Assembly: GCF_006546775.1 (NCBI RefSeq)
Contig: NZ_VICE01000087.1
Span: 1 to 34,682 of the forward strand
Length of the DNA: 34,682 nt
From: Marilutibacter aestuarii
GTDB lineage: Bacteria; Pseudomonadota; Gammaproteobacteria; Xanthomonadales; Xanthomonadaceae
Direction: 5' to 3'
Every line of letters begins with the position of its first letter. Position 1 is the first letter of the stretch. Positions 1 to 10,276 of this stretch are shown here, piece after piece. The notes below the pieces were generated by a model that had not been told where the DNA came from, made no database searches, and saw nothing but the letters and a program-made list of their open reading frames with translations. Both the position numbers and the translations under genes were made by a program.

Positions 1-1090
1 CGGCCATGTTGCGGGTCACCGTCGACAGGTCGAAGTGCAGGGTGCGCTCGTAGCGGGCGTCGGCGAGGCTGTCGGCCCACAGTCCCGCCTCGCGCGCGTA
101 GGTTTCCACCAGGCGGACCTGGGCGTCGTCGCGGCCGGTCAGGCGCAGGTAGTCCAGGGTCATGTCGTCGATGAAGAACATCGCCGCGGTCGCGCCGTAC
201 TCGGGCGCCATGTTGGAGATGGTCGCGCGGTCGCCCAGGGTCAGCGCCGCGGCGCCTTCGCCGCGGAACTCGAGGTAGGCGCCGACGACCTTGGACTGGC
301 GCAGGAACTCGGTGAGCGCGAGCACCACGTCGGTGGCGGTGATGCCGGGGCCGGGCCTGCCCGCCAGTTCGACGCCGACGATCTCCGGCAACCGCATCCA
401 CGAGGCGCGGCCCAGCATGACGCTCTCGGCCTCCAGGCCGCCGACGCCGATCGCGACCACGCCCAGCGCGTCCACGTGCGGCGTGTGGCTGTCGGTGCCG
501 ACCAGGGTGTCGGGATAGGCCACGCCTTCGTGCGCATGCACCACCGGCGACATCCGCTCCAGGTTGATCTGGTGCATGATCCCGTTGCCCGGCGGGATCA
601 CGTCGACGTTGCGGAACGCCTTCTTCGTCCAGTTGATGAAGTGGAAACGGTCCTCGTTGCGGCGGTCCTCGACCGCGCGGTTCTTGGCGAACGCGTCCTT
701 GTCGAACCCGGGGGCCTCCACCGCCAGCGAGTGGTCGACGATCAGCTGGGTGGGGACCACCGGGTTCACCTGCGCGGGGTCGCCGCCCTTCTCGGCGATC
801 GCGTCGCGCAGACCGGCCAGGTCGACCAGCGCGGTCTGGCCGAGGATGTCGTGGCAGACCACGCGCGCGGGGAACCAGGGGAAATCCAGGTCGCGGCGTC
901 GCTCGATCAACTGGCCCAGGGCCGCCTTGAGCAGGCCGGGGTCGCAGCGCCGGACCAGGTTCTCGGCGTGAACGCGCGAGGTGTAGGGCAAGGTGGCCCA
1001 GGCGCCGGGCTGGATGGCGTCGACGGCCTCGCGGGCGTCGAAGTAGTCCAGGTCGGTCCCGGGAAGTGGCTTGCGATGATCGGTGTTCAT
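1..1090 (-). CDS. acnD: Fe/S-dependent 2-methylisocitrate dehydratase AcnD (5' part)
   Basis: Reading from an ATG at 1088-1090, an uninterrupted frame of 363 codons runs off the left edge, so only the N-terminal part of a protein of roughly 865 residues is present. The start MNTDHRKPLPGTDLDYFDAR and the segments DFPWFPARVVCHDILGQTA and VGTDSHTPHVDALGV are aconitase-superfamily core and match AcnD better than AcnA or AcnB. AcnD dehydrates 2-methylcitrate to 2-methyl-cis-aconitate, which PrpF then isomerises, in cytoplasmic propionate degradation by the methylcitrate cycle. The rest of the prp cluster presumably continues beyond the left edge, so that is not seen. The gene is divergent from the beta-glucosidase across 493 bases and shows no functional link to the sugar locus. 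The subfamily call rests on recognition of sequence; AcnA is the alternative. Confidence 0.9.
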   Translation of the reverse strand, partial: MNTDHRKPLPGTDLDYFDAREAVDAIQPGAWATLPYTSRVHAENLVRRCDPGLLKAALGQLIERRRDLDFPWFPARVVCHDILGQTALVDLAGLRDAIAEKGGDPAQVNPVVPTQLIVDHSLAVEAPGFDKDAFAKNRAVEDRRNEDRFHFINWTKKAFRNVDVIPPGNGIMHQINLERMSPVVHAHEGVAYPDTLVGTDSHTPHVDALGVVAIGVGGLEAESVMLGRASWMRLPEIVGVELAGRPGPGITATDVVLALTEFLRQSKVVGAYLEFRGEGAAALTLGDRATISNMAPEYGATAAMFFIDDMTLDYLRLTGRDDAQVRLVETYAREAGLWADSLADARYERTLHFDLSTVTRNMA

Positions 1091-1583
1091 TGCGGGCTCG
1101 GCGATGGCGGGGCCGCGACAGCCGGGGCGGCGCGGCGGGTGGGGCGGACGTCGTCGCCCCGCGGAAGGTGGCCGGTGCCGGCCCGCGGGCGGCCGGTTGC
1201 CGGTCTCCCGGGACGGAAGGACATGGCGGACATCCGATTTTAACGTGCCTCGCCGCGGCGGGTCGGACCGCCGTCCGGGCGATCGCTGTCCCGCGCGGAC
1301 AATTTGCTGTGATGCAGCATCGCGCCGCCTCGCCGCGCGTGGTCCCGGTGAGGGTCCAACGGCGTTGAAATGCCCGACAACGTGTTTTCATTCAATCACT
1401 TGTGGGTGACGCGGCGACGCCGGCGCGGCCTGGCGCAGGCGCCCCCGCCCGTCCCGGCGCGATGCCTGCCCACCCTCGGCCCAGTCAATTTGACAGCGCT
1501 GCCATTTTGCGGAACGGTACGCCGCACGATCGCTGCCCGACCGGGCGGCGCCGTTCTTCGCAGGCACCCGGGGAGGGACAGGT
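1091..1583. other. Divergent intergenic region acnD / beta-glucosidase
   Basis: This 493-base stretch separates two divergent genes and has no convincing ORF; the open frames crossing it are arginine- and proline-rich shadows. It must carry the acnD promoter, which I could not place. Near the glucosidase it holds the LacI-type operator at 1491-1504. At 1311-1321 there is a small perfect palindrome, GATGCAGCATC, of unknown meaning. Confidence 0.6.
1490..1504 (+). promoter_or_regulatory. LacI-family operator with embedded -35, upstream of beta-glucosidase
   Basis: TTGACAGCGCTGCCA contains the palindrome TGACAGCGCTGTCA with one mismatch and starts with a perfect -35 hexamer TTGACA at 1490-1495. 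No good -10 is visible 17 bases on (AACGGT at 1513-1518). Near-identical sites lie upstream of the LacI gene (6958-6971) and the TonB-dependent receptor (15069-15082), which supports a shared regulon. The site is 80 bases upstream of the TTG start at 1584. Confidence 0.75.
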
Positions 1584-4160
<2,577 letters not shown>

Positions 4161-4177
4161 GGCACCACCGCACCGAC

Positions 4178-4195
4178 GCGGGCGCACGCGCCCGC
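4178..4195 (+). terminator. GC-rich hairpin after beta-glucosidase
   Basis: GCGGGCG (4178-4184) pairs with CGCCCGC (4189-4195) across a four-base loop, 17 bases after the glucosidase stop codon. There is no T-run, so it is more likely an attenuating or mRNA-protecting hairpin between two cotranscribed genes than a full terminator. Confidence 0.35.
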
Positions 4196-4297
4196 TGATC
4201 ATCGCGCCGGCGGCAGGGGGCCCCGGCGCGTCCGCCCGGAGCCTGCGCTGGCAGCTCCAGCGCACCGAACGAAGCAGAAAGCACTCAAGGGGATACC

Positions 4298-5857
4298 GTG
4301 AAGCTCGAACCGTTGGACCTCGCGATCGTCGTCGCCTACCTGGTCGGCATCTTCATCCTTGCGCAGTGGGTCTCGCGCGAGAAGGCCGGCCACAAGAAGT
4401 CGGCCGACGACTACTTCCTCGCCAGCAAGGCCCTGCCCTGGTGGGCGATCGGTGCCTCGCTGATCGCCGCCAACATCTCCGCCGAGCAGATCATCGGCAT
4501 GTCCGGTTCGGGCTATGCGCTCGGCCTGGCGATCGCCTCCTACGAGTGGATGGCGGCGGCGACCCTGATCATCGTGGCCAAGTTCTTCCTGCCGGTGTTC
4601 CTGCGCAATGGCATCCACACCATGCCGCAGTTCCTGGACAAGCGTTACGGCGGCAACATCCGCACGCTGATGGCGGTGTTCTGGCTGGGCCTGTACGTCT
4701 TCGTCAACCTGACCTCGGTGCTGTGGCTGGGCTCGCTGGCGATCGCCCACGTCGCCGGCATCGATCAGGTGTACGCCCTGGTCGGCCTGGCCCTGTTCGC
4801 GATGGCCTACCAGCTGTACGGCGGCCTGAAGGCGGTCGCGCTGACCGACATCGTGCAGGTCGTGCTGCTGGTGGGCGGTGGCCTGCTGCTGGCCTGGATC
4901 GCACTCGACCGCGTCGCCGGGGGCACCGGCGCCTGGGCCGGCTTCCAGCGCCTGATGGCCGAGAGCCCGGGGCATTTCCACATGATCCTCAAGCCCGACA
5001 ATCCCTTCTACAAGGACCTGCCGGGCCTGAGCGTGCTGATCGGCGGCATGTGGATCATGAATGTCAGCTACTGGGGCTTCAACCAGTACATCATCCAGCG
5101 CGCACTGGCGGCCAAGGACATCGCCGAGGCGCAGAAGGGCCTGATGTTCGCCTCCGGCCTGAAGCTGCTGATGCCGCTGGTGGTCGTGGTCCCGGGCCTG
5201 GCGGCGGTGCTGCTCGCCCCTGACCTGGCGCGCCCCGACGAGGCCTACCCGTCGATGATGGCCATGCTGCCCACGGGCGTCCTGGGCGTGGTGTTCGCCG
5301 CGCTGATCGCCGCGATCGTGTCCTCGCTCGCTTCGATGAGCAACTCGGTGTCGACGATCTTCACCCTCGACTTCTACGATCGCCACCGCAAGCACGACGA
5401 GCGCCACCTGGTGCGCACCGGCCGCATCGTCGCCGCCGCCGCCATGGTGATCGCGGTGCTGGCGGCCAAGCCGCTGCTGGGCAGCTTCGACCAGGCCTTC
5501 CAGTACATCCAGGAATACACCGGCTTCTTCACTCCGGGCATCGTGGTGATCTTCCTGCTGGGCGTGTTCTGGAAGCGCGCCAACGAGGCCGGCGCGCTTG
5601 CCGCGGCGGTCGGTTCGTTCCTGCTGTCGATCGTGCTCAAGCTGGCCTGGCCGGAACTGCCCTTCATCGACCGCGTCGGCCTGGTGTTCCTGCTCGCGAT
5701 GGCCCTGGCGATGGGCGTTTCGCTGGCCACCCGCACGCCGGCGGGCAAGGACGTGATCCGCACCGACGACGTCAGTTATCGCACCGAGCCGGGCTTCAAT
5801 GTCGCCGCGTTCGGCGTGGTCGCGATCCTGGCAGCGCTGTACACGCTGTTCTGGTGA
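4298..5857 (+). CDS. Sodium/solute symporter (SSS family), probable Na+/glucose transporter
   Basis: A 519-residue integral inner-membrane protein with a GTG start and a ribosome site AAGGGGA a few bases upstream. It has about 13 to 14 hydrophobic segments and clear SSS signatures: the N-terminal KSADDYFLASKALPWWAIGA, the helix-3 region with GIHTMPQFLDKRYGG, and VSYWGFNQYIIQRALAAKD in the middle. These match SglT/SGLT-type sodium-coupled sugar carriers, so the substrate is probably glucose or galactose. It lies 137 bases after the GH3 glucosidase on the same strand, so glucose released in the periplasm would be its natural cargo, with the distant glk on the minus strand phosphorylating it. 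The family is certain; the sugar is inferred from context. Confidence 0.93.
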   Translation: MKLEPLDLAIVVAYLVGIFILAQWVSREKAGHKKSADDYFLASKALPWWAIGASLIAANISAEQIIGMSGSGYALGLAIASYEWMAAATLIIVAKFFLPVFLRNGIHTMPQFLDKRYGGNIRTLMAVFWLGLYVFVNLTSVLWLGSLAIAHVAGIDQVYALVGLALFAMAYQLYGGLKAVALTDIVQVVLLVGGGLLLAWIALDRVAGGTGAWAGFQRLMAESPGHFHMILKPDNPFYKDLPGLSVLIGGMWIMNVSYWGFNQYIIQRALAAKDIAEAQKGLMFASGLKLLMPLVVVVPGLAAVLLAPDLARPDEAYPSMMAMLPTGVLGVVFAALIAAIVSSLASMSNSVSTIFTLDFYDRHRKHDERHLVRTGRIVAAAAMVIAVLAAKPLLGSFDQAFQYIQEYTGFFTPGIVVIFLLGVFWKRANEAGALAAAVGSFLLSIVLKLAWPELPFIDRVGLVFLLAMALAMGVSLATRTPAGKDVIRTDDVSYRTEPGFNVAAFGVVAILAALYTLFW

Positions 5858-5863
5858 GCCTGT

Positions 5864-5896
5864 CGCGCGGTCCGGCCGGAGCGGTCGGGCCGCGCG
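5864..5896. terminator. Convergent hairpin between symporter and LacI genes
   Basis: CGCGCGG (5864-5870) pairs with CCGCGCG (5890-5896), with an inner CCGGCCGG palindrome in the loop. It fills the 45-base gap between two convergent stop codons. It lacks a T-run on either side, so efficiency as an intrinsic terminator is doubtful. Confidence 0.4.
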
Positions 5897-5902
5897 GGTG
5901 CG

Positions 5903-6913
5903 TCACTCGTTCGGGGCCGGACCGGTCGACTGCCGCAGCTGCAGCGCATAGGGCAGTTGCACGAGGGTGCCGGAGGCCGGGTCCTTGATCGCCTTCAGCA
6001 ACTGCTCGGTCGCTTCGTGGGCCATCTCGCGCGTGGGCTGGTGCACCGTGGTCAACGCGGGGAAGACCTGGCGCGAGATCGGCGTGTCGTCGAAACCGCA
6101 GACCGAGATGTCGCCCGGGATCGACAGGCCGCGCGCGTGCAGCACGCTCATCACGCCGGCGGCCATGTCGTCGTTGGCCGCGAAGATCGCGGTCGGTCGC
6201 TGCGGCAGGGCGAGCAGTGCGTTCGCCGCGGCGACGCCGGAATCGAACGAGAACTCGCCGTCGATCACCAGCGCGGGGTCGTAACGCAGGCCCGCGCGGC
6301 GCAGGCCGCTCTTGTAGCCGGCCAGTCGCCAATCGCTGGCGCCGTGCGCGGGGTGGCCCTTGATGTGGGCGATGCGCGAATGGCCCAGGCCGACCAGGTG
6401 CTGGACCATCTCCTGCGCGGCGTCGTGCTCCTGCAGGGTCACGCCGATCCCGCCGCGGCGGTTGTTCGGCGAAATGCACGAATACGGGATCTGCAGCTCG
6501 TCCAGGCGGTCGAGCAGCGCCGGCAGGTCGGTCAGCGGTGGGGTCAGGATCAGGCCGTCGAGCTTGGAGAACGACACGAGCGACTCGATCGTCGGGATCA
6601 GCTCGGCATCGGTGTAGTCCAGCGGCTGCACCATCATGCCGTAATGGTGCGCCAGGCAGGTCTCGACCACGCCTTCGAGCGCCTCCATCACGTAGCTGGC
6701 CGAAGGATTGTCGTAGAGCAGGGCGACCAGGTAGGAGCGGCGCCCGGCCAGGCGGCGGGCGGACGGGTCGGGGCGGTAGTTGAGCGCCTTGGCGGCCGCC
6801 TGCACGCGCTCGCGCGTGGCTTCGCGGACGGTGGGCTCGTTGTTCAGGACCCGGGATACCGTTTTCATCGAGACCCCGGCGGCCTCGGCTACGTCCTCGA
6901 TGCGCACACGCAT
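5903..6913 (-). CDS. LacI-family transcriptional regulator (probable regulator of this locus)
   Basis: I chose the ATG at 6911-6913 (336 residues). It has GGGGGAA eight to nine bases upstream and starts exactly at the canonical N-terminus MRVRIEDVAEAAGVSMKTVS. The HTH occupies residues 4-24 and the hinge helix carries the intercalating Leu55 in PSARRLAG. Residues 60-336 form the periplasmic-binding-like effector domain, with the family segment FAANDDMAAG and CGFDDTPIS. The gene is on the same strand as the receptor/halogenase unit, 124 bases downstream of it, and has its own operator copy at 6958-6971, so autoregulation is likely. The same operator precedes the glucosidase and the receptor genes. 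The effector is probably a sugar such as glucose or a beta-glucoside, which is inference; the operator resembles sites I recall for beta-glucoside (BglR-type) LacI regulators. Confidence 0.93.
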   Translation of the reverse strand: MRVRIEDVAEAAGVSMKTVSRVLNNEPTVREATRERVQAAAKALNYRPDPSARRLAGRRSYLVALLYDNPSASYVMEALEGVVETCLAHHYGMMVQPLDYTDAELIPTIESLVSFSKLDGLILTPPLTDLPALLDRLDELQIPYSCISPNNRRGGIGVTLQEHDAAQEMVQHLVGLGHSRIAHIKGHPAHGASDWRLAGYKSGLRRAGLRYDPALVIDGEFSFDSGVAAANALLALPQRPTAIFAANDDMAAGVMSVLHARGLSIPGDISVCGFDDTPISRQVFPALTTVHQPTREMAHEATEQLLKAIKDPASGTLVQLPYALQLRQSTGPAPNE

Positions 6914-6957
6914 GATCTTGTTCCCCCGCGACCTTCCACGTCGCGCCATGCCAGGTT

Positions 6958-6972
6958 CGACAGCGCTGTCAA
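6958..6972 (-). promoter_or_regulatory. LacI-family operator with embedded -35, upstream of the LacI gene
   Basis: On the minus strand the site reads TTGACAGCGCTGTCG: the -35 hexamer TTGACA followed by the rest of the palindrome. It ends 45 bases before the chosen LacI start codon. The expected -10 position 17 bases on (6944-6949) is a poor match. Its position makes the longer reading frame starting at 6949 unlikely. Confidence 0.75.
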
Positions 6973-7037
6973 CCGCCCGAATCTAAGGGGATCGCGCGTC
7001 AACATCAAGCCGCACCGCCGCATGGACGGTCGCGGCC

Positions 7038-8546
7038 TCATGCCGGGCCCGCCGGGCAATACTGGCGGATATAGTCCATGTGCGCGGGCAGCGTGTCCAC
7101 CGTCGTGCGCACCGAGCGCCGGATGTCGTCGAAGAAGCGCGCCAGGTCGGCCTCGCTCATGACCTCGGCGGCGGGGTGGTACTGCCGCGGCGTGATGCCC
7201 TGTCCCATCATCACCTGGATCCAGGAGTTCTCGGCGAACAGCTCCATCGGCGCGTGGAAGACGTTGCCGGTCTCGCGGAACAGGGCGATCCGCTCGCGCA
7301 GCGAGGCGGGGACCTCCATGTCGGCCAGCATCCGCCAGTAGGGCGTGTCGCGGCGCTCGGTGACGTGGTAGTGGAGGATCACGAAGTCGCGCACGTGCTG
7401 CAGCTCGTCGTCGAGCTGAGCGTTGTACGCGGTCACGTGCCGCGGGTCGATCACGTCCGGGAAGGTCTGCAGCAGGCGCACGATGCCGCGCTGGATCATG
7501 TGGATGGTGGTCGACTCGAGCGGCTCCACGAAGCCCGCCGCCAGGCCGAGGGCCACGCAGTTGCGATGCCAGCACTTGAGGCGCTTGCCCGGGCGGAAGC
7601 GGATCTGCAGCGGGTCGCGCAGGGGTTCGCCGTCGACGCCGTCGAGCAGGGCCTGGCGGGCGTCGTCGTCGTCCAAGTGGCGGCTGGAATAGACGATGCC
7701 GTTGCCGACGCGGTGCTGCAGCGGGATCCGCCATTGCCACCCCGCCGTGCCCGCGATCGAACGCGTGAACGGCACCGCGTCGCCGACGCTGGCGGTGGGC
7801 ACCGCGAAGGCGCGGTCGTTGGGCAGCCAGTGCGACCAGTCCTCGAAGCCTACGTTGAGCGCCTGCCCGATCAGCAGGGCGCGGAAGCCGGTGCAGTCGA
7901 TGAACAGGTCGCCTTCGATGCGGCTGCCATCGGCCATGGCCAGCGCGGTGATGTAGCCCGACGCCTCGTCGGTCTCCACCGCGGCGATGCGGCCTTCCAC
8001 GCGCCGCGCGCCGAGCGCCTCGCTGAAGCGGCGCAGGTAACGCGCGTACAGGCCAGCGTCGAGGTGGTAGGCGTAGTTGATGCCGTTGCGCGGGAGGTGG
8101 GCGAAGCGGCCTTCCAGCGCTGCAAGGAGTTCCACGCAGTATTCGTCGTACGAGCCGGCCACGCCCTCGCGCCGTCCACGCAACCAGAAATGGACGAAGT
8201 TCGCCATCCAGTGGTCCTTGCCGGTCGTGCCGAAGGAGTGGAAATAGGCATGGCCGGGCTTGCGCCAGTTCTCGAACTGGATGCCCAGCTTGACCGTCGC
8301 CTGGGTGGCGGCCATGAACTCCTGCTCGTTGATCTGCAGCAGGCGGTGGAAGGTCATCAGGGTCGGGATGGTGGCTTCGCCGACGCCGATGGTGCCGATC
8401 TCCTCGGACTCGACCAGGGTGATGTCCACCACCTTGCCGAGCGCGCGCGCCAGGCCCGCGGCCGCCATCCAGCCGGCGGTGCCGCCGCCGGCGATGACGA
8501 CCCGGCGTATGCGCCGCTGCCTGATGTCCCGGGCTTCTTCGGTCAC
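7038..8546 (-). CDS. Tryptophan halogenase-family flavoprotein (second copy in operon)
   Basis: A 502-residue protein with a GTG start, belonging to the flavin-dependent tryptophan-halogenase family (PrnA/RebH-like). Visible motifs are the FAD-binding GGGTAG at residues 20-25, Lys86 in TVKLGIQF at the place of the PrnA catalytic lysine, WQWRIP at 270-275 (the WxWxIP signature that excludes monooxygenation), and Glu344 in GFVEPLESTT at the place of the PrnA active-site glutamate. It is the last gene of the receptor unit, ten bases after the cupin-like gene. Halogenase-like genes beside carbohydrate TonB receptors are known in Xanthomonas, Caulobacter and Alteromonadales, but their substrate is unknown. 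A role in modifying a glycan or the receptor, or in signalling, would be speculation. Free-tryptophan chlorination is not implied by the context. Confidence 0.93.
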   Translation of the reverse strand: MTEEARDIRQRRIRRVVIAGGGTAGWMAAAGLARALGKVVDITLVESEEIGTIGVGEATIPTLMTFHRLLQINEQEFMAATQATVKLGIQFENWRKPGHAYFHSFGTTGKDHWMANFVHFWLRGRREGVAGSYDEYCVELLAALEGRFAHLPRNGINYAYHLDAGLYARYLRRFSEALGARRVEGRIAAVETDEASGYITALAMADGSRIEGDLFIDCTGFRALLIGQALNVGFEDWSHWLPNDRAFAVPTASVGDAVPFTRSIAGTAGWQWRIPLQHRVGNGIVYSSRHLDDDDARQALLDGVDGEPLRDPLQIRFRPGKRLKCWHRNCVALGLAAGFVEPLESTTIHMIQRGIVRLLQTFPDVIDPRHVTAYNAQLDDELQHVRDFVILHYHVTERRDTPYWRMLADMEVPASLRERIALFRETGNVFHAPMELFAENSWIQVMMGQGITPRQYHPAAEVMSEADLARFFDDIRRSVRTTVDTLPAHMDYIRQYCPAGPA

Positions 8547-8556
8547 GTCGCGGTCC

Positions 8557-9573
8557 TCAGCGGTTGAGTCGTTGCAGCAGGCGCGCGCGCAACTCGCGGG
8601 CGCGGGCGTCGTCCAGCGGGCCGAGCACGCGCCGCGCCGACTCGGGGATGTGCGCGGCGGTCGCGTCGCCGGCGTCGAACACGTAGTGCTCGAACACCTG
8701 CTGCCAGGTCGCGCGCTGCGCCGGTGGCAGGTCGCGCACCGTCATCACGGCGAGCATCAAGGCATTCATCGGCGTGTCCATCCAGGCGGGCGTCTGCCGC
8801 CACCAGTAGTTGACCAGCACGTTGAAGGACGCGAGCGCCTCCATGTGGTGCCACCACATGCTGGGAATGAAGACCGCGTCGCCCGGGCCCAGTTCGGCCA
8901 CGCGGGCATGGCGCATCGCCTCGGCGAAGCGCGGGAAGCGCGCCAGGTCGGGGGCGCTGAAGTCCACCAGGCTGATCGCCTGGCCGGCGGGCGTGAAATC
9001 CAGCGGACCGATGTAAAGGTTCGGCAACTGTTCGGGTGGGAACAGGGTCACCCGGCGACGGCCAGCGACCACGCAGGCCAGGTTGTCGGGCACGTCCTGG
9101 TGGGCGGCGATGCGGGTGCGGTTGCCGATCCAGATGCTCGCCAGCGCCTCGCGGGGCGCCAGGGGCAGGTCGTTCTCGGCGCGGAAGCCCGGGAGCCAGG
9201 TGTCGATCGTCGTCGAGCCGACGTAGATCGCCGGCGGCGCTTCGTCCTCGACGTACTTCAACAAGGTGTTGAGCACGATGTGGAGCGGGACCTGCTCCTG
9301 GCGGAAATTGAAGCCGCTCAGGTCCTCGTTGTAGAAGAAGCGCCCGCCGATCTCCGGCGGGCCGACGGTGGCGACCACGGGCGGCGCGCGCGGCGCCTCG
9401 AACCGGCCGACATAGGCCATGCCCTCGCGGTCGGAGGCCTGCGCGGCCTTGACCGCCGGCCATTGCGCGGCCACGCCACGCAGGACCGCCGGGCGCTCGG
9501 CCGAGCGCAGCCAGGCGTCCAGGTCGCCCGGCCCGTCGAGGGCGACTTCTTCGATGGGTTCAGGTGGCGTCAT
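8557..9573 (-). CDS. Cupin-like / JmjC-type (Pass1-related) protein
   Basis: A 338-residue cytoplasmic-type protein of the cupin_8/JmjC fold. The iron-binding facial triad is visible as His158 and Asp160 in RIAAHQDVPDN and His242 or His243 in SMWWHHME, and GRRRVTLFPPEQ is the usual strand after the first two ligands. This predicts an Fe(II)/2-oxoglutarate-dependent oxygenase, possibly a hydroxylase. Its gene overlaps the end of the SapC-like gene by 14 bases, indicating translational coupling. Proteins of this type, called Pass1-related, recur with SapC-like proteins and tryptophan halogenases next to TonB-dependent sugar receptors in Xanthomonadales and Alteromonadales. The substrate is unknown. 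Confidence 0.9.
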   Translation of the reverse strand: MTPPEPIEEVALDGPGDLDAWLRSAERPAVLRGVAAQWPAVKAAQASDREGMAYVGRFEAPRAPPVVATVGPPEIGGRFFYNEDLSGFNFRQEQVPLHIVLNTLLKYVEDEAPPAIYVGSTTIDTWLPGFRAENDLPLAPREALASIWIGNRTRIAAHQDVPDNLACVVAGRRRVTLFPPEQLPNLYIGPLDFTPAGQAISLVDFSAPDLARFPRFAEAMRHARVAELGPGDAVFIPSMWWHHMEALASFNVLVNYWWRQTPAWMDTPMNALMLAVMTVRDLPPAQRATWQQVFEHYVFDAGDATAAHIPESARRVLGPLDDARARELRARLLQRLNR

Positions 9574-10264
9574 CGGGCCGGTTGATGCGTTCGATCAGCA
9601 CCCGCAGCTGCGCCAGCGAGGCGAGCACCATGTACAGCGGTTCCAGGTGGCCGTCGCGGTGCAGGGCCAGGAAGGCGTCGGCGTCGAGCGCGCGCAGGCG
9701 GTCCTCCTGAACGGTGTAGAAGCCGGCGAGGCGGTGCTGGGCGCCATCGTCGAGCTGGACGTCGAGCACGAAGGATTCCAGCAGCTCGTGGCGCAGCAGC
9801 GCGTCGATGAAGGCCGGCGTGGCCTCCAGCCCGTCGTGCAGGGTGCGCAGCATCGACGTCATGCGCTCGAGGTAGTCGCTGCTGCCGCCGTGCTCGCGGA
9901 ACAGCGGCTCGCCGGTGGCCGTTCCCACCCGCGGATGGTCCAGGTCGATGTGCACCGCCAGCTCCGTGCCGGAGCGGCCGATCAGGAACGGTTGGCGCTC
10001 CATCGCCAGCGGCAGGTAGGTCGCGTCCCAGCGCTCGCCACGCAGGAACAGGTTCTGCCCCTGCCGGAAGCCGAACAGCGCGACCGGCTGGAAGCGGCCC
10101 TGGCCGTCCTTGTGGAAGACGATCGGATAGTGCGCCTGCACGTTGCGGAACTCGGCCGGGAAGGTCGGCGCGAACATCACGTCGTCGCCCATGCGGGCGC
10201 CGCGTCGCGGGTCGACGCGCAGGTCGCGGTGGTCGATGTTGTTGAGCGCGGTATGGCGGGTCAT
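9560..10264 (-). CDS. SapC family protein
   Basis: A 234-residue protein matching the SapC family, with the characteristic start containing ALNNIDHRDLRV and the segment FPAEFRNVQAHYPIVFHKD. There is no signal peptide or membrane segment. SapC is named after a Campylobacter S-layer-associated gene, but no biochemical activity is established for the proteobacterial members. It starts at an ATG 12 bases after the halogenase stop codon and overlaps the cupin-like gene by 14 bases. The conserved neighbourhood of receptor, halogenase, SapC and Pass1 suggests a joint role in carbohydrate uptake. The family assignment is firm, the function is not. Confidence 0.92.
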   Translation of the reverse strand: MTRHTALNNIDHRDLRVDPRRGARMGDDVMFAPTFPAEFRNVQAHYPIVFHKDGQGRFQPVALFGFRQGQNLFLRGERWDATYLPLAMERQPFLIGRSGTELAVHIDLDHPRVGTATGEPLFREHGGSSDYLERMTSMLRTLHDGLEATPAFIDALLRHELLESFVLDVQLDDGAQHRLAGFYTVQEDRLRALDADAFLALHRDGHLEPLYMVLASLAQLRVLIERINRPDDAT

Positions 10265-10276
10265 CGGGATCCTGGT

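Noticed and set aside
35-1243. 402-codon plus-strand open frame opposite acnD
   Set aside because: It is antisense to a clear AcnD coding frame and its translation is valine-, arginine- and glycine-rich without family resemblance, a usual by-product of high GC.
6914-6949. Longer LacI start at 6949
   Set aside because: It adds 12 residues before the canonical MRVRIEDVAE start, lacks a ribosome site and falls where the -10 of the embedded promoter should be.
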